From the NCBI GenBank assembly GCA_004015825.1, contig SAYS01000025.1, forward strand, positions 1 to 46,425: DNA of 46,425 nt. Reading direction: 5' to 3'. The notes under the pieces were generated by a model. It was not told the origin of the DNA, did no database searches, and saw nothing but the letters and a program-made list of their open reading frames with translations. Each line of letters starts with the position of its first letter. Positions within the stretch are counted from its first letter, which is position 1. Shown here one piece after another: positions 25,042 to 33,833 of the stretch. Source of the DNA: Halovenus amylolytica (GTDB lineage: Archaea > Halobacteriota > Halobacteria > Halobacteriales > Haloarculaceae). The translations under genes were made by a program, and so were the position numbers.

Positions 25042-25935
25042 CTATTCTTCAAGTACAGGTTCGATCCGATCAAGGTCCTCATCGAGCGTTGGCTGGACAG
25101 TGTCTAGACAGCCTTCCACTTTGCGCACGTCAAGACAGGTGTGTTGCGGTCGGGCTGCGGGACGCTCGACAGCAGACAGCGACGCTGGTTCAACCGGGAC
25201 ACTCTCCAACCCCAATCGCTCCCGGAGAGCCATACCGAACTCGTAGGGTGTCGTACAGCTCCGGCAGGCGATATTGAATGTCCCACTGTAGCCTTCTGTC
25301 ACCAACTGGAGTAGTGTGGCTCCGACCTGGCCCGCGCGACTTGGGGTGATGTGCTGATCGCGGAACAGCGGAACCTGTTCACTGGAACGGAGTTGACTGC
25401 GGACCCACGCGGGAAAACCAGTCAGCGAGTCGTCAGGCTTGTGAACTCCATAAATAAACGACGGGCGGACAATCAGCGGCGCTGAATGCGCATCTCGGAC
25501 AGCGATATCGCCGGCGAGTTTCGAGGTGCCGTACATCTGGATCGGTGCTGGCGTCGCAGACTCATCGTACAGTCCGGTCTCTGTCCCGTCGAACACGTAG
25601 TCAGTCGAGATGTGACAGAAGTCGATCCCCCGGGCCTCGCACGCGCGTGCGAGTTTCTTGGGTGCTCTTGCGTTCACAGCCTGTGCCAAATCGGGCTTTC
25701 GCTGGCATCCATCGACATCTGTCATTGCAGCACAGTTGACGACAATTTCCGGATCGTACTCGTCGAGAAGCTGCTCGAACCGTGATCTGTCGCGGATGTC
25801 GAGTTCGCGCGTCGGAAAATCAAAGGTAGGTTCTTCCGAGTGATATGTAGTTGCGACTTCCCACTCCCGGCCCGTGGCAGTCTGGACAACATTGCTGCCT
25901 AGCAACCCGTTTCCCCCAAGCACAAGCAGATCCAT
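25042..25935 (-). CDS. rmlD: dTDP-4-dehydrorhamnose reductase
   Basis: RmlD reduces dTDP-4-keto-L-rhamnose to dTDP-L-rhamnose with NAD(P)H, the last step of the pathway. The 297-aa SDR begins with the Rossmann motif LVLGGNGLLGSNVV (residues 3-16). The RmlD signature VNCAAMTDVDGC follows near 65, then ISTDYVFDG near 110 and the catalytic YGTSK near 139. The C-terminal part (PSRAGQVGATLLQL, FNIACRSCTTPYEFG) matches the family. It faces the rmlA operon and diverges from rmlB with a 55-bp gap. Its ATG 25935 is 28 nt from a TATA-like box shared with rmlB. Confidence 0.9.
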   Translation of the reverse strand: MDLLVLGGNGLLGSNVVQTATGREWEVATTYHSEEPTFDFPTRELDIRDRSRFEQLLDEYDPEIVVNCAAMTDVDGCQRKPDLAQAVNARAPKKLARACEARGIDFCHISTDYVFDGTETGLYDESATPAPIQMYGTSKLAGDIAVRDAHSAPLIVRPSFIYGVHKPDDSLTGFPAWVRSQLRSSEQVPLFRDQHITPSRAGQVGATLLQLVTEGYSGTFNIACRSCTTPYEFGMALRERLGLESVPVEPASLSAVERPAARPQHTCLDVRKVEGCLDTVQPTLDEDLDRIEPVLEE

Positions 25936-25960
25936 GGTTGAAATCGGGGCCGAGGAAAAC

Positions 25961-25966
25961 TTAAAT
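25961..25966. promoter_or_regulatory. Shared bidirectional TATA-like box between rmlD and rmlB
   Basis: TTAAAT (ATTTAA on the other strand) is centred ~27.5 nt before the rmlB ATG (25991) and ~28.5 nt before the rmlD ATG (25935). It is the only AT-rich hexamer at the right place for both leaderless transcripts. Confidence 0.5.
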
Positions 25967-25990
25967 CATATAGGAACAAATTCAGCCACG

Positions 25991-26914
25991 ATGAAATTAC
26001 TCGTAACTGGCGGCGCTGGGTTTATCGGTTCTAATTTCGTTCATTACGCGCTTGAGAACACAACTCACGACATCATCACACTGGATGCGCTTACTTACGC
26101 CGGATCCAGATCGAATCTGGAAGGGACGCTTGACAGTGACAGCCACAGGTTCGTGGAAGGAGACATCAGGAACAGGGACCTCGTTGACGATCTCGTGGAA
26201 GATGTTGACGCCATTGTTAATTTCGCTGCCGAATCACACGTTGATCGGTCGATTGATACTGCAGAGCCGTTTGTCTCGACGAACATACAGGGGACGCAAA
26301 CACTCCTGGATTCGGCCCGATCACACGACATCGAGCGGTTTGTCCAGATATCGACAGACGAGGTGTACGGGGAGGTGCTTGATGGGGTTTTCTCCGAAAC
26401 GGATCGGCTCAATCCCCGGAATCCATACGCTGCGACGAAAGCAGGTGCCGACCTGATCGCTCGGAGCTACTACACAACATACGACCTCCCTGTACTGATA
26501 ACCCGTTCGTCGAACAACTACGGTCCGCGACAGCACCCAGAAAAACTCATCCCGAAGTTCATCACAAATGCCGCAAAGGATGAGGCCCTTCCTGTGTACG
26601 GTGACGGCTCGAATATCCGTGAGTGGACATACGTCGAAGATAACTGTCGCGGAATAGATTTCGTGCTGGAGAAAGGGGTGCCAGGTGAAGTGTACAACAT
26701 CGGGAGCGGTGTGGAGCTGTCTAACCTCGAGGTAACAGAACAGATTCTGGCGGCGACCGGTAGCTCGGAATCGCTCATCGAATTCGTCGAAGATCGACCC
26801 GGACACGACCAGCGGTATGCCCTGGAAACGACGAAGATTACCGATCTCGGGTGGGAACCTAAGTGGGAGTTCGACGAGGGACTCGCCGAAACGGTCGAGT
26901 TCTACCTCGATTAG
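25991..26914 (+). CDS. rmlB: dTDP-glucose 4,6-dehydratase
   Basis: RmlB converts dTDP-glucose to dTDP-4-keto-6-deoxyglucose. ATG 25991 is chosen over the upstream in-frame ATG 25874 because the Rossmann motif TGGAGFIGSNFVHYAL then begins at residue 6 and a TATA-like box lies 27 nt upstream. Further marks are the family pattern AESHVDRSID (~82), the dehydratase signature STDEVYGEV (T, D, E of the active site, ~120), the catalytic YAATKAG (~146), NNYGPRQHPEKLIPKFI and GDGSNIREWTYVEDNCRG. At ~307 aa it is of family length. With rmlA, rmlC and rmlD it completes the dTDP-L-rhamnose pathway within 3.7 kb. Confidence 0.93.
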   Translation: MKLLVTGGAGFIGSNFVHYALENTTHDIITLDALTYAGSRSNLEGTLDSDSHRFVEGDIRNRDLVDDLVEDVDAIVNFAAESHVDRSIDTAEPFVSTNIQGTQTLLDSARSHDIERFVQISTDEVYGEVLDGVFSETDRLNPRNPYAATKAGADLIARSYYTTYDLPVLITRSSNNYGPRQHPEKLIPKFITNAAKDEALPVYGDGSNIREWTYVEDNCRGIDFVLEKGVPGEVYNIGSGVELSNLEVTEQILAATGSSESLIEFVEDRPGHDQRYALETTKITDLGWEPKWEFDEGLAETVEFYLD

Positions 26915-27247
26915 TATAATCGCTCACCCATCAATACTCTGCCACTTTCGAACACTCGCTGTTGTGTTAGAACCTGATTATCTCCGAGAAAAAAAATAAT
27001 TTCAGCACCGCGATCAAATATCTGCTTGCATCCTTCTGACTAGCGGGCGGGATTATAATGTGAACTCAAGTATATACCACCTAACGTGATATTTTGTCGC
27101 GCTCCGTCGTACGTGTCGGAACTGGTATATATATATGTATGTATTATAATAATAAACGTAATAAAAAGTATTTAATATTTATTAATCTTATTTAAATTCA
27201 ACAAAATTTCGAACAATACACTTATAGTTAGAAGTTTACTAACGGTC
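26915..27247. other. AT-rich intergenic interval before the modular glycosidase-like gene
   Basis: This interval has no gene. It contains long A/T tracts (TATATATATATG near 27126) and the putative promoter of the gene at 27248. Confidence 0.5.
27222..27229 (+). promoter_or_regulatory. TATA-like box of the 1196-aa secreted protein gene
   Basis: TTATAGTT is centred about 23-26 nt before ATG 27248 in a region with no SD, consistent with a leaderless transcript. Confidence 0.4.
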
Positions 27248-30200
27248 ATGGACGAAAACGATAAAAACTGTGGAGATGAGAAAGATAATACTATTTCCGG
27301 GCAAAATTTATCAAGACGTGCTTACCTAAAAATCGGGAGTGTTGCTGCACTGGGTGCTGGTGGGACCAGGGCTGCCATAGGTGAGGCAGCAGCAACCAGT
27401 GAACCGTTTGGTGAATCTGCATGGACGGTCCCCGGGCGGATCGAGGCCGAAGACTTCGATACCGGCGGTGAAGGTGTTTCATACCACGACGAAAGTGGTG
27501 GAAATAAAGGTGGAGCGTATCGGGAAACAGATGTCGATATCGAAGTTGTCGACGACGAAACCGGCGACTATAATGTCGGTTGGATTGATGACGGCGAGTG
27601 GCTCGCGTACACGATTGATGTTACTGAGCCGGATTCAACCTACACTATCCAGTTTCGCGTAGCAGGCAAGAACAGTTCGGCATCAATTGACGTCTCACTT
27701 GGTGGCGAGTCGGTCGGAACCGTCGACGTCCCCGACACCGGCGACTGGCAGGAGTGGACCACCGTCGAGCTGACCGACGTCACATTACCAAACAGCGGCG
27801 AACAGATTCTCCGGCTGGATTTCAACGGTAAACATTTCAATCTCAACTGGATCGATTTCAGCACGACTGGGACCGGCCAGCAACCGTTCGGCGGAACAGC
27901 CTGGCCTGTTCCTGGACGGATTGAAGCTGAAGACTTCGATACCGGCGGTGAAGGCGTCGCCTATCACGACACGACAAAAAGTAACAAAGGTGGTGCCTAT
28001 CGTGACACAGCCGTCGATATTCAGCAAGTGGATGACGATACCGGCGAGTACAACGTCGGTTGGATTGAGGACAGCGAGTGGCTCGAATATACTATCGATG
28101 TAACTGACGCAGACACGGTATACGATGTTCAGTTCCGTGTGGCGGGCAAAAACAGTTCGGCATCGATTGACGTCTCGCTTGATGGCGAGTCGCTCGGAAC
28201 CGTCGACGTGCCGGACACCGGCGGCTGGCAAGAATGGACTACCGTTGAACTAGCAGATATCTCGCCGTCAAGCGGCGGCAAGCAAACCCTCAGGGTGGTT
28301 TTCAACAGCGGTGATTTCAACCTCAACTGGGTCGATTTCGTCGCGTCGGATACACCAGCAAACGCAACTCCATCTGTCGACTCGCTGGACCTCTCCGAGG
28401 TTGAGACAGACAACAGCGACGCCGAGTTCGATGCGTCCTGGGCAGTTAGCGATACCGACAGTGATCTTGAAAGCATCAGTTTCACGCTGACGAATACGAC
28501 AGCCAATGAAGTTGTCGACTCTACGAACGTCTCAATTTCTGGTGAGTCGGCCAAAGACACAACACGACTTGTCGCAGGCAGCGAGGATGGATCGGGAGAC
28601 GCATACGAAACGGCCTGTACCGTGACCGATTCTGGCGGGAACTCGATATCGGCGACCGAAACGGCGACCGAAACCGAACCAAGTGGTCAGGAACCCTTCG
28701 GGGGGTCGGCGTGGCCGCTTCCTGGCCTCATCGAGGCCGAGGACTTCGACACTGGCGGCGAGGGTGTCGCCTACCACGACACTTCTGATGGCAACAATGG
28801 TGGTGCATACCGTGAGACGGATGTCGACATTGAAGTTGTGAACGACAACAGCGGTGAGTACAATGTCGGTTGGATCGAAGATAGCGAGTGGCTCGAATAC
28901 ACTGTGGATGTGACCGATACATCAATCACATACGACCTCCTCCTCCGGGTTGCCTCTAAGGGGTCAGCCGGATCGATAGATGTCCTGCTAGATGGGCAAA
29001 CTATCGGAACTGTCGACGTGCCGGACACCGGCGGCTGGCAGGAGTGGATCACCATGGATATTCCAAATCTGAGTCTGTCCGGTGGCGAACAGATCCTTCA
29101 TCTTGATTTCAATGGCGGTGGTTTCAACCTCAACTGGGTCGATTTCGTGGATTCCGGTGCGACAGACGACGTCGGCCCGACTGTCGACTCACTGGAGTTG
29201 TTCGAGGTCGAAACCGACAATAATGATGCGGAGTTCGATGCCGAATGGGTACTCAGTGACGATGATGGCAATCTTTCGACTGTTGAACTGACTCTTACAA
29301 ACCTCGATACGGCGGAGCAGATGGACAATGTAAGCATTAGCGTATCAGGTTCTGCAGATAGTGATAAAACTCGTCTCCTTGCCAGCGGCGAAGACGAACA
29401 GAAGTTTCAGTACGAGGTAGAGTGTATCGTTGGAGACAGTGAACAGAACACTGATTCTGCGACCGCGACGGAAACAGAGTCCGAACCAAGCATCGGCGAC
29501 GGTCCCATTCAGCCATCTGCGGACCATCCGAGATACTGGGAGTACAACGGCCAGCCCGTGGCACTTATTGGCGGCGACCAGCAGGACAACCCATTCCAAT
29601 ATGTCAACTCCGATGATAATCACGACGCGATCGCCTGGCTGGATACGCTCGCCAGTCTCGACGGCAACTTCGTCCGAAACGTCATGGCCGATCGGGATGC
29701 CGTGAAGTTCGGGACCGATAATATCTATGCGTTCGAGAACACCGAGTCGGGCTACGACCTCACGCAGTTCAACACCGAATACTTCGACCGTCTAGACACC
29801 TACCTCGCCGAGGCGCAGTCACGAGAGATCATCGTCTCGATCGAACTCTGGGACGGCTGGGATCTCTACGGTGACCGCTGGGACGCCCACCCATGGAACC
29901 CAGCCAACAACATCAATTACTCTGAATCGGCGACCACGCTCAAAACCTCCTGGACTGACAACCCGATGCAAAAAACCAATCCGTTCTTCGAGACGGTCCC
30001 GTCACTAAACGACGATTCGACGGTGCGCCGGTATCAGGAAGCGTTCGTTAGGTGCGTCCTCGACGTAACACTCCACTACGATAACGTCATCTACCTCCCA
30101 CACAACGAACGCCGCCACGAAGTCGAATGGTCACTCTACTGGGCAAACTTCCTCAAAGATGCCGCCGCTGACGCCGGCCGAGAGATTTATATTGGTGAAA

Positions 30201-30838
30201 TGAACGACAAAGATAACCACGGTAGCGTCCAACCGTCACTGACTCACGATGTCTTTGAGTTCGCGGATGTCTCCCAGCACTCCGAACGCAGCGGCGAAGA
30301 CCACTTCAACAGCCTCGCGTCCTCATGGGACGAACTCGCCAGTCAACCGATGCCGATGAACGCCGTCAAAAACTACGACTGCAGTGACGACGGCGCAGCA
30401 ATGGTCTGGCGGTGTCTCATGGCTGGAGCAGCAGCCGCACGGTACCACCGCGGACCACTCGGCGACTGTGACTGGGGGATTGGCCTGCAGTCAAAGGCCC
30501 AAGCACACATCGAAGCCCAACGCCTTGTTGACAAGGCTGTCGGTGGGGCACATACTGTCAAGCCCCATCAAGAAGTCGATTCGCTCATCTCATATCGGGG
30601 AACAGACGAGGCATACATGCTCGCTGACCCCGGCCGCGTCTACGCCGTCTACTTCCCCAAACGTGGGAATAAAAACGGAAGCATCGGCCTGGATATAACT
30701 GACGTGAGCGGCGACGTGACTGTCGAATGGCGCGACATCGAAGGACGCTCGTGGACCGACTCCGAGACACTGTCCGGTGATGTAATCGATCTCACGACGC
30801 CGCAGTCGGGCCACTGGGCTGCGATCGTCAAGCCGTAA
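27248..30838 (+). CDS. Secreted modular glycosidase-like protein with CBM6-like modules
   Basis: The 1196-aa product has a Tat signal (SRRAYLKIGSVAALG, ~22-40). Three CBM6-like modules follow (~52-205, ~215-365, ~470-620), each opening with IEAEDFDTGGEGV and ending with a FNLNWVDF-type strand. Two ~100-aa repeats (~374, ~644) share the VETDN-DAEF core with the 1737-aa protein. A (beta/alpha)8-like domain (~735-1095) is followed by a small beta-domain (~1100-1196). In the barrel, YLPHNERRHEVEW offers the Asn-Glu acid/base of clan GH-A enzymes, and YIGEMNDKD a second Glu. The style resembles DUF4038/GH140-like proteins with a C-terminal beta-domain. Substrate unknown; proximity to the rhamnose genes suggests a rhamnose-containing glycan, which is inference. 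Confidence 0.85.
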   Translation: MDENDKNCGDEKDNTISGQNLSRRAYLKIGSVAALGAGGTRAAIGEAAATSEPFGESAWTVPGRIEAEDFDTGGEGVSYHDESGGNKGGAYRETDVDIEVVDDETGDYNVGWIDDGEWLAYTIDVTEPDSTYTIQFRVAGKNSSASIDVSLGGESVGTVDVPDTGDWQEWTTVELTDVTLPNSGEQILRLDFNGKHFNLNWIDFSTTGTGQQPFGGTAWPVPGRIEAEDFDTGGEGVAYHDTTKSNKGGAYRDTAVDIQQVDDDTGEYNVGWIEDSEWLEYTIDVTDADTVYDVQFRVAGKNSSASIDVSLDGESLGTVDVPDTGGWQEWTTVELADISPSSGGKQTLRVVFNSGDFNLNWVDFVASDTPANATPSVDSLDLSEVETDNSDAEFDASWAVSDTDSDLESISFTLTNTTANEVVDSTNVSISGESAKDTTRLVAGSEDGSGDAYETACTVTDSGGNSISATETATETEPSGQEPFGGSAWPLPGLIEAEDFDTGGEGVAYHDTSDGNNGGAYRETDVDIEVVNDNSGEYNVGWIEDSEWLEYTVDVTDTSITYDLLLRVASKGSAGSIDVLLDGQTIGTVDVPDTGGWQEWITMDIPNLSLSGGEQILHLDFNGGGFNLNWVDFVDSGATDDVGPTVDSLELFEVETDNNDAEFDAEWVLSDDDGNLSTVELTLTNLDTAEQMDNVSISVSGSADSDKTRLLASGEDEQKFQYEVECIVGDSEQNTDSATATETESEPSIGDGPIQPSADHPRYWEYNGQPVALIGGDQQDNPFQYVNSDDNHDAIAWLDTLASLDGNFVRNVMADRDAVKFGTDNIYAFENTESGYDLTQFNTEYFDRLDTYLAEAQSREIIVSIELWDGWDLYGDRWDAHPWNPANNINYSESATTLKTSWTDNPMQKTNPFFETVPSLNDDSTVRRYQEAFVRCVLDVTLHYDNVIYLPHNERRHEVEWSLYWANFLKDAAADAGREIYIGEMNDKDNHGSVQPSLTHDVFEFADVSQHSERSGEDHFNSLASSWDELASQPMPMNAVKNYDCSDDGAAMVWRCLMAGAAAARYHRGPLGDCDWGIGLQSKAQAHIEAQRLVDKAVGGAHTVKPHQEVDSLISYRGTDEAYMLADPGRVYAVYFPKRGNKNGSIGLDITDVSGDVTVEWRDIEGRSWTDSETLSGDVIDLTTPQSGHWAAIVKP

Positions 30839-32465
30839 TCCGGCTGGGAGATACGCACAGTTTCGGCATTGCAGCTGAACGTCGAAGTAGACGACTGCGT
30901 CAGGCTGGCAAGGTTTCGACCAGAGTCTACAAGAGGGTTTTATACGAGACAACCTCCGAGACTCCACAGAATATGTTTCACACGCAATATTTTTTGCAGT
31001 AGGTTGCAACATGTATAAAGAGGCGAAAATGACATCTGGAAATAACGATAGACGTATACCTGGGCGTCGGTCATTTCTTCAGCAGCTAGGAGTTGCAGGT
31101 GCTGTCGGACTTGCCGGTTGTGCTATATTTGGCGACAACGATCAAATAGAGGGGCCAATCACCAGTTTACGGTTGACCGAAGTGGAAACGGACAACCGCG
31201 ACGCGGCATTCGACGCCGCTTGGAGTGTCAGCGATACTGGCAGTGAGTTGTCGTCGGTCCAACTGACGCTGACAAATCTCGATACAGGCGAGCAGATGGA
31301 TACTGTTAGCCCGAGCGTGTCGGGCGACTCCGCCAGTGACACCACACGGCTTGTCGCCAGCGGCGAAAATGGAGAGGGACACCAGTACGAGGTAGAGTGT
31401 CTGGCGAGTTACAGTGACGGCCGAACAGAAATCGAGACGGCAACGGAAACAGAGTCCGAGCAGCCTGCTGCCGACGGCCCGATCCAGCCGTCCGCAGACA
31501 GTCCCCGATACTGGGAGTACAACGGCCAGCCGATCACACTCATTGGCGGCGATCAGCAGGACAACCCATTCCAGTATATCAACTCCGACGATGATTACGA
31601 CGCGATCACCTGGCTGGACACCCTCGCCAGTCTCGGTGGCAACTTCGTCCGAAACGTCATGTCTGACCGAGACAGCGTAAAATTCGGCACCGACAACATC
31701 TACGCGTTCGACCGGACGGACTCGGGCTACGACCTGACGCAGTTCAACACCGAGTACTTCGATCGTCTGGACACCTACCTCGCCGAAGCCCAGTCACGGG
31801 AGATTATCGTCTCCATCGAACTCTGGGACGGCTGGGATCTCTACGGTGACCGCTGGGACGCCCACCCCTGGAACCCCGCCAACAACGTCACCTACGACGA
31901 ATCGACGACCACGCTCGAAACCGCGTGGACCGACGATCCGATACAGACGACCAATCCGTTCTTCAAGACAGTACCATCACTGAACGACGATTCGACGGTG
32001 CGCCAGTATCAGGAGGCGTTCGTCCAGCGCATCCTCGACATAACACTCCACTACGACAACGTCATCTACCTCCCACACAACGAGCGTCGGGGAGCGTTAG
32101 AGTGGTCACTCTACTGGGCAAACTTCCTCAAGGATGCCGCCGCCGACGCTGGCCGAGAGATTTATATCGGAGAGATGAACGACAAAGACAACCACGGCAG
32201 CGTTCAGCCGTCACTGTCCCGCGACGTCTTCGAGTTCGCGGAGGTCTCACAGCACTCCGAACTGAACGGAGAGGACCACTTCACCGACCTCGCCGCGTCG
32301 TACGACGAACTCGCCAGCCAGCCCATGCCGATGAACGCCGTCAAAAACTACGACTGCAGTGACGACGGCGCAGCAATGGTCTGGCGGTGTCTCATGGCTG
32401 GAGCAGCAGCCGCACGGTACCACCGCGGACCACTCGGCGACTGTGACTGGGGGATTGGCCTGCAG
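30350..32465. repeat. 141-bp exact direct repeat between two glycosidase-like genes
   Basis: Bases 30350-30490 and 32325-32465 are identical, silent positions included, although the flanking sequence of the two genes differs at many codons. The stretch encodes MPMNAVKNYDCSDDGAAMVW and the residues after it up to GIGLQ. This indicates gene conversion or purifying selection on a core segment. Confidence 0.8.
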
Positions 32466-32801
32466 GACAAAGCAAAAGTTCACCTCGAAACGCAGCAGCT
32501 CGTGCTCAACGCTGTCGGTGGAGCATACGCCGTCCAACCCCATCAAGAAATTAATCACCTGATCGAAAACCGTGACGGAAAAGAGGTATACATGATGGCC
32601 GACCCCGGACGAGTGTATGCGGTATACTTCAAAGGTGCCGGCAGCGTCGGTTTGGATGTTAGTGACGTGAACGGCAACGTGACTGTCGAATGGCGCGACA
32701 TCGAAAATCGCTCTTGGGCCAGCTCAAAGACACTCTCTGGTGAGGTTGTTACCCTCACGACGCCGCAGTCGGGCCACTGGGCTGTCTTGGTCCGACCGTA
32801 G
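31011..32801 (+). CDS. Tat lipoprotein with the same glycosidase-like domain
   Basis: The 596-aa protein has a Tat signal with lipobox (GRRSFLQQLGVAGAVGLAGC), so it should be anchored to the outer membrane face. One copy of the ~100-aa repeat (RLTEVETDNRDAAFDAAW, from ~46) follows, then the same barrel domain as the preceding gene (IGGDQQDNPFQYINSDDDYD, YLPHNERRGALEW, IYIGEMNDKDNHG) and the C-terminal beta-domain (VTVEWRDIENRSW). It lacks the CBM6-like modules. A 141-bp stretch (32325-32465) is identical to 30350-30490 in the upstream paralog. Two in-frame starts exist (ATG 31011 and 31029); either leaves the signal intact. It looks like the cell-bound partner of the free enzyme encoded by the previous gene. 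Confidence 0.85.
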   Translation: MYKEAKMTSGNNDRRIPGRRSFLQQLGVAGAVGLAGCAIFGDNDQIEGPITSLRLTEVETDNRDAAFDAAWSVSDTGSELSSVQLTLTNLDTGEQMDTVSPSVSGDSASDTTRLVASGENGEGHQYEVECLASYSDGRTEIETATETESEQPAADGPIQPSADSPRYWEYNGQPITLIGGDQQDNPFQYINSDDDYDAITWLDTLASLGGNFVRNVMSDRDSVKFGTDNIYAFDRTDSGYDLTQFNTEYFDRLDTYLAEAQSREIIVSIELWDGWDLYGDRWDAHPWNPANNVTYDESTTTLETAWTDDPIQTTNPFFKTVPSLNDDSTVRQYQEAFVQRILDITLHYDNVIYLPHNERRGALEWSLYWANFLKDAAADAGREIYIGEMNDKDNHGSVQPSLSRDVFEFAEVSQHSELNGEDHFTDLAASYDELASQPMPMNAVKNYDCSDDGAAMVWRCLMAGAAAARYHRGPLGDCDWGIGLQDKAKVHLETQQLVLNAVGGAYAVQPHQEINHLIENRDGKEVYMMADPGRVYAVYFKGAGSVGLDVSDVNGNVTVEWRDIENRSWASSKTLSGEVVTLTTPQSGHWAVLVRP

Positions 32802-32927
32802 CTGGCTGAACTTTCTTCCAGCATCCAAGCCAGAAGAGAGGCTTGGTCCGTTACTCGGAATACGGTGATACCATCAACAGGATAATCTTGATATAATTGA
32901 GTCAGATGAATAGAATGAGTGGCGAGA

Positions 32928-33833
32928 TCAGTCTATCCGCATATCAAAGTTTGCCACATCAGACATATCTGGGTGTGAGAGATAACAACGTACATCCTTG
33001 CTAACTTCAGATGGGTGCGCCGCGCGGGCGGCCTCAGAGCGTTTCTGCTGCCACTGCTCGTGTCGAACAAAGACCCGTACAGGAATTGAATCAAGCTCGA
33101 GTGCCCGAGCGATCATGAACCGGTGCCGGCCCTCGTCAAGTATTAATTTTCCGTCGCGTCCAATGTTGATCGCCACCTCGTGAGACTCCGGTGGGAATTC
33201 ACTGGAGCGGAGTGAAGGATTAAACTTGTCGTGTCCGGAGATATCAGCCTCTCTACACTCCCTCTGTGTTTTATATCCGTCCTCTCTCATTGAGCAAGCA
33301 AGTCTATCAAGCTGATCAAACCGCCACTCGCGGCCATTCTCGTTGTTATACTCCCACTCCCGGTCTAATTGAAATCTGTCCGCGTCTGTCAACAACTCGT
33401 TAAATTCCGTTTCTTCCCACGGTTTTCCGTTTCTGATATGGTTAACAACGGAGCGATAAAAACAACAGTTACTCAACGGCATTATCCTGCGACGGTCAAA
33501 TTTTTGTTCGACAGAGTTCAAAAAAAGCACCTCTGCATTCGGCACGACTCGGTCCCAGTCTCCGCCAATGATGTGTGTCAAATCTAGATTCGCTTCTTTC
33601 TGGTATGAAAACTGCCGAGTCATCATATAATCAACACTACAAGGCGGGACGTGTATCAGGTCGTATGGCTCAGCCAACGATTTAGGATACTGTATCAATC
33701 GTATATACCGGCGTACGATGTTTCGATATCGCCAGAGGTGGTGTATTATAAAAACACTTGGGATGAAATCTGACAAACGTTTTTTAATATACTTTATAAA
33801 GGAAGTATCCACGCGTGAGAGTTTTCCAATCAT
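32928..33833 (-). CDS. ParB-like nuclease-fold protein
   Basis: The 301-aa protein has a basic N-terminus with a short amphipathic stretch, and near its C-terminus a ParB/sulfiredoxin-like motif: KLILDEGRHRFMIARALELD followed by SIPVRVFVRHEQW (residues ~230-265). Proteins with this motif are known in haloarchaeal and bacterial glycan clusters, but their role there is not settled; the fold can hydrolyse or bind nucleotides. The middle part (GGDWDRVVPNAEV, CREADISGHDKFNPS) is conserved-looking but not assigned. It is convergent with the preceding glycosidase-like gene. A DNA-cleaving role is not implied by the context. Confidence 0.55.
   Translation of the reverse strand: MIGKLSRVDTSFIKYIKKRLSDFIPSVFIIHHLWRYRNIVRRYIRLIQYPKSLAEPYDLIHVPPCSVDYMMTRQFSYQKEANLDLTHIIGGDWDRVVPNAEVLFLNSVEQKFDRRRIMPLSNCCFYRSVVNHIRNGKPWEETEFNELLTDADRFQLDREWEYNNENGREWRFDQLDRLACSMREDGYKTQRECREADISGHDKFNPSLRSSEFPPESHEVAINIGRDGKLILDEGRHRFMIARALELDSIPVRVFVRHEQWQQKRSEAARAAHPSEVSKDVRCYLSHPDMSDVANFDMRID

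Noticed and set aside
32928..33833. Chromosome partitioning role for the ParB-like protein
   Set aside because: There is no ParA-like gene or parS-like repeats nearby, and the context is glycan synthesis.
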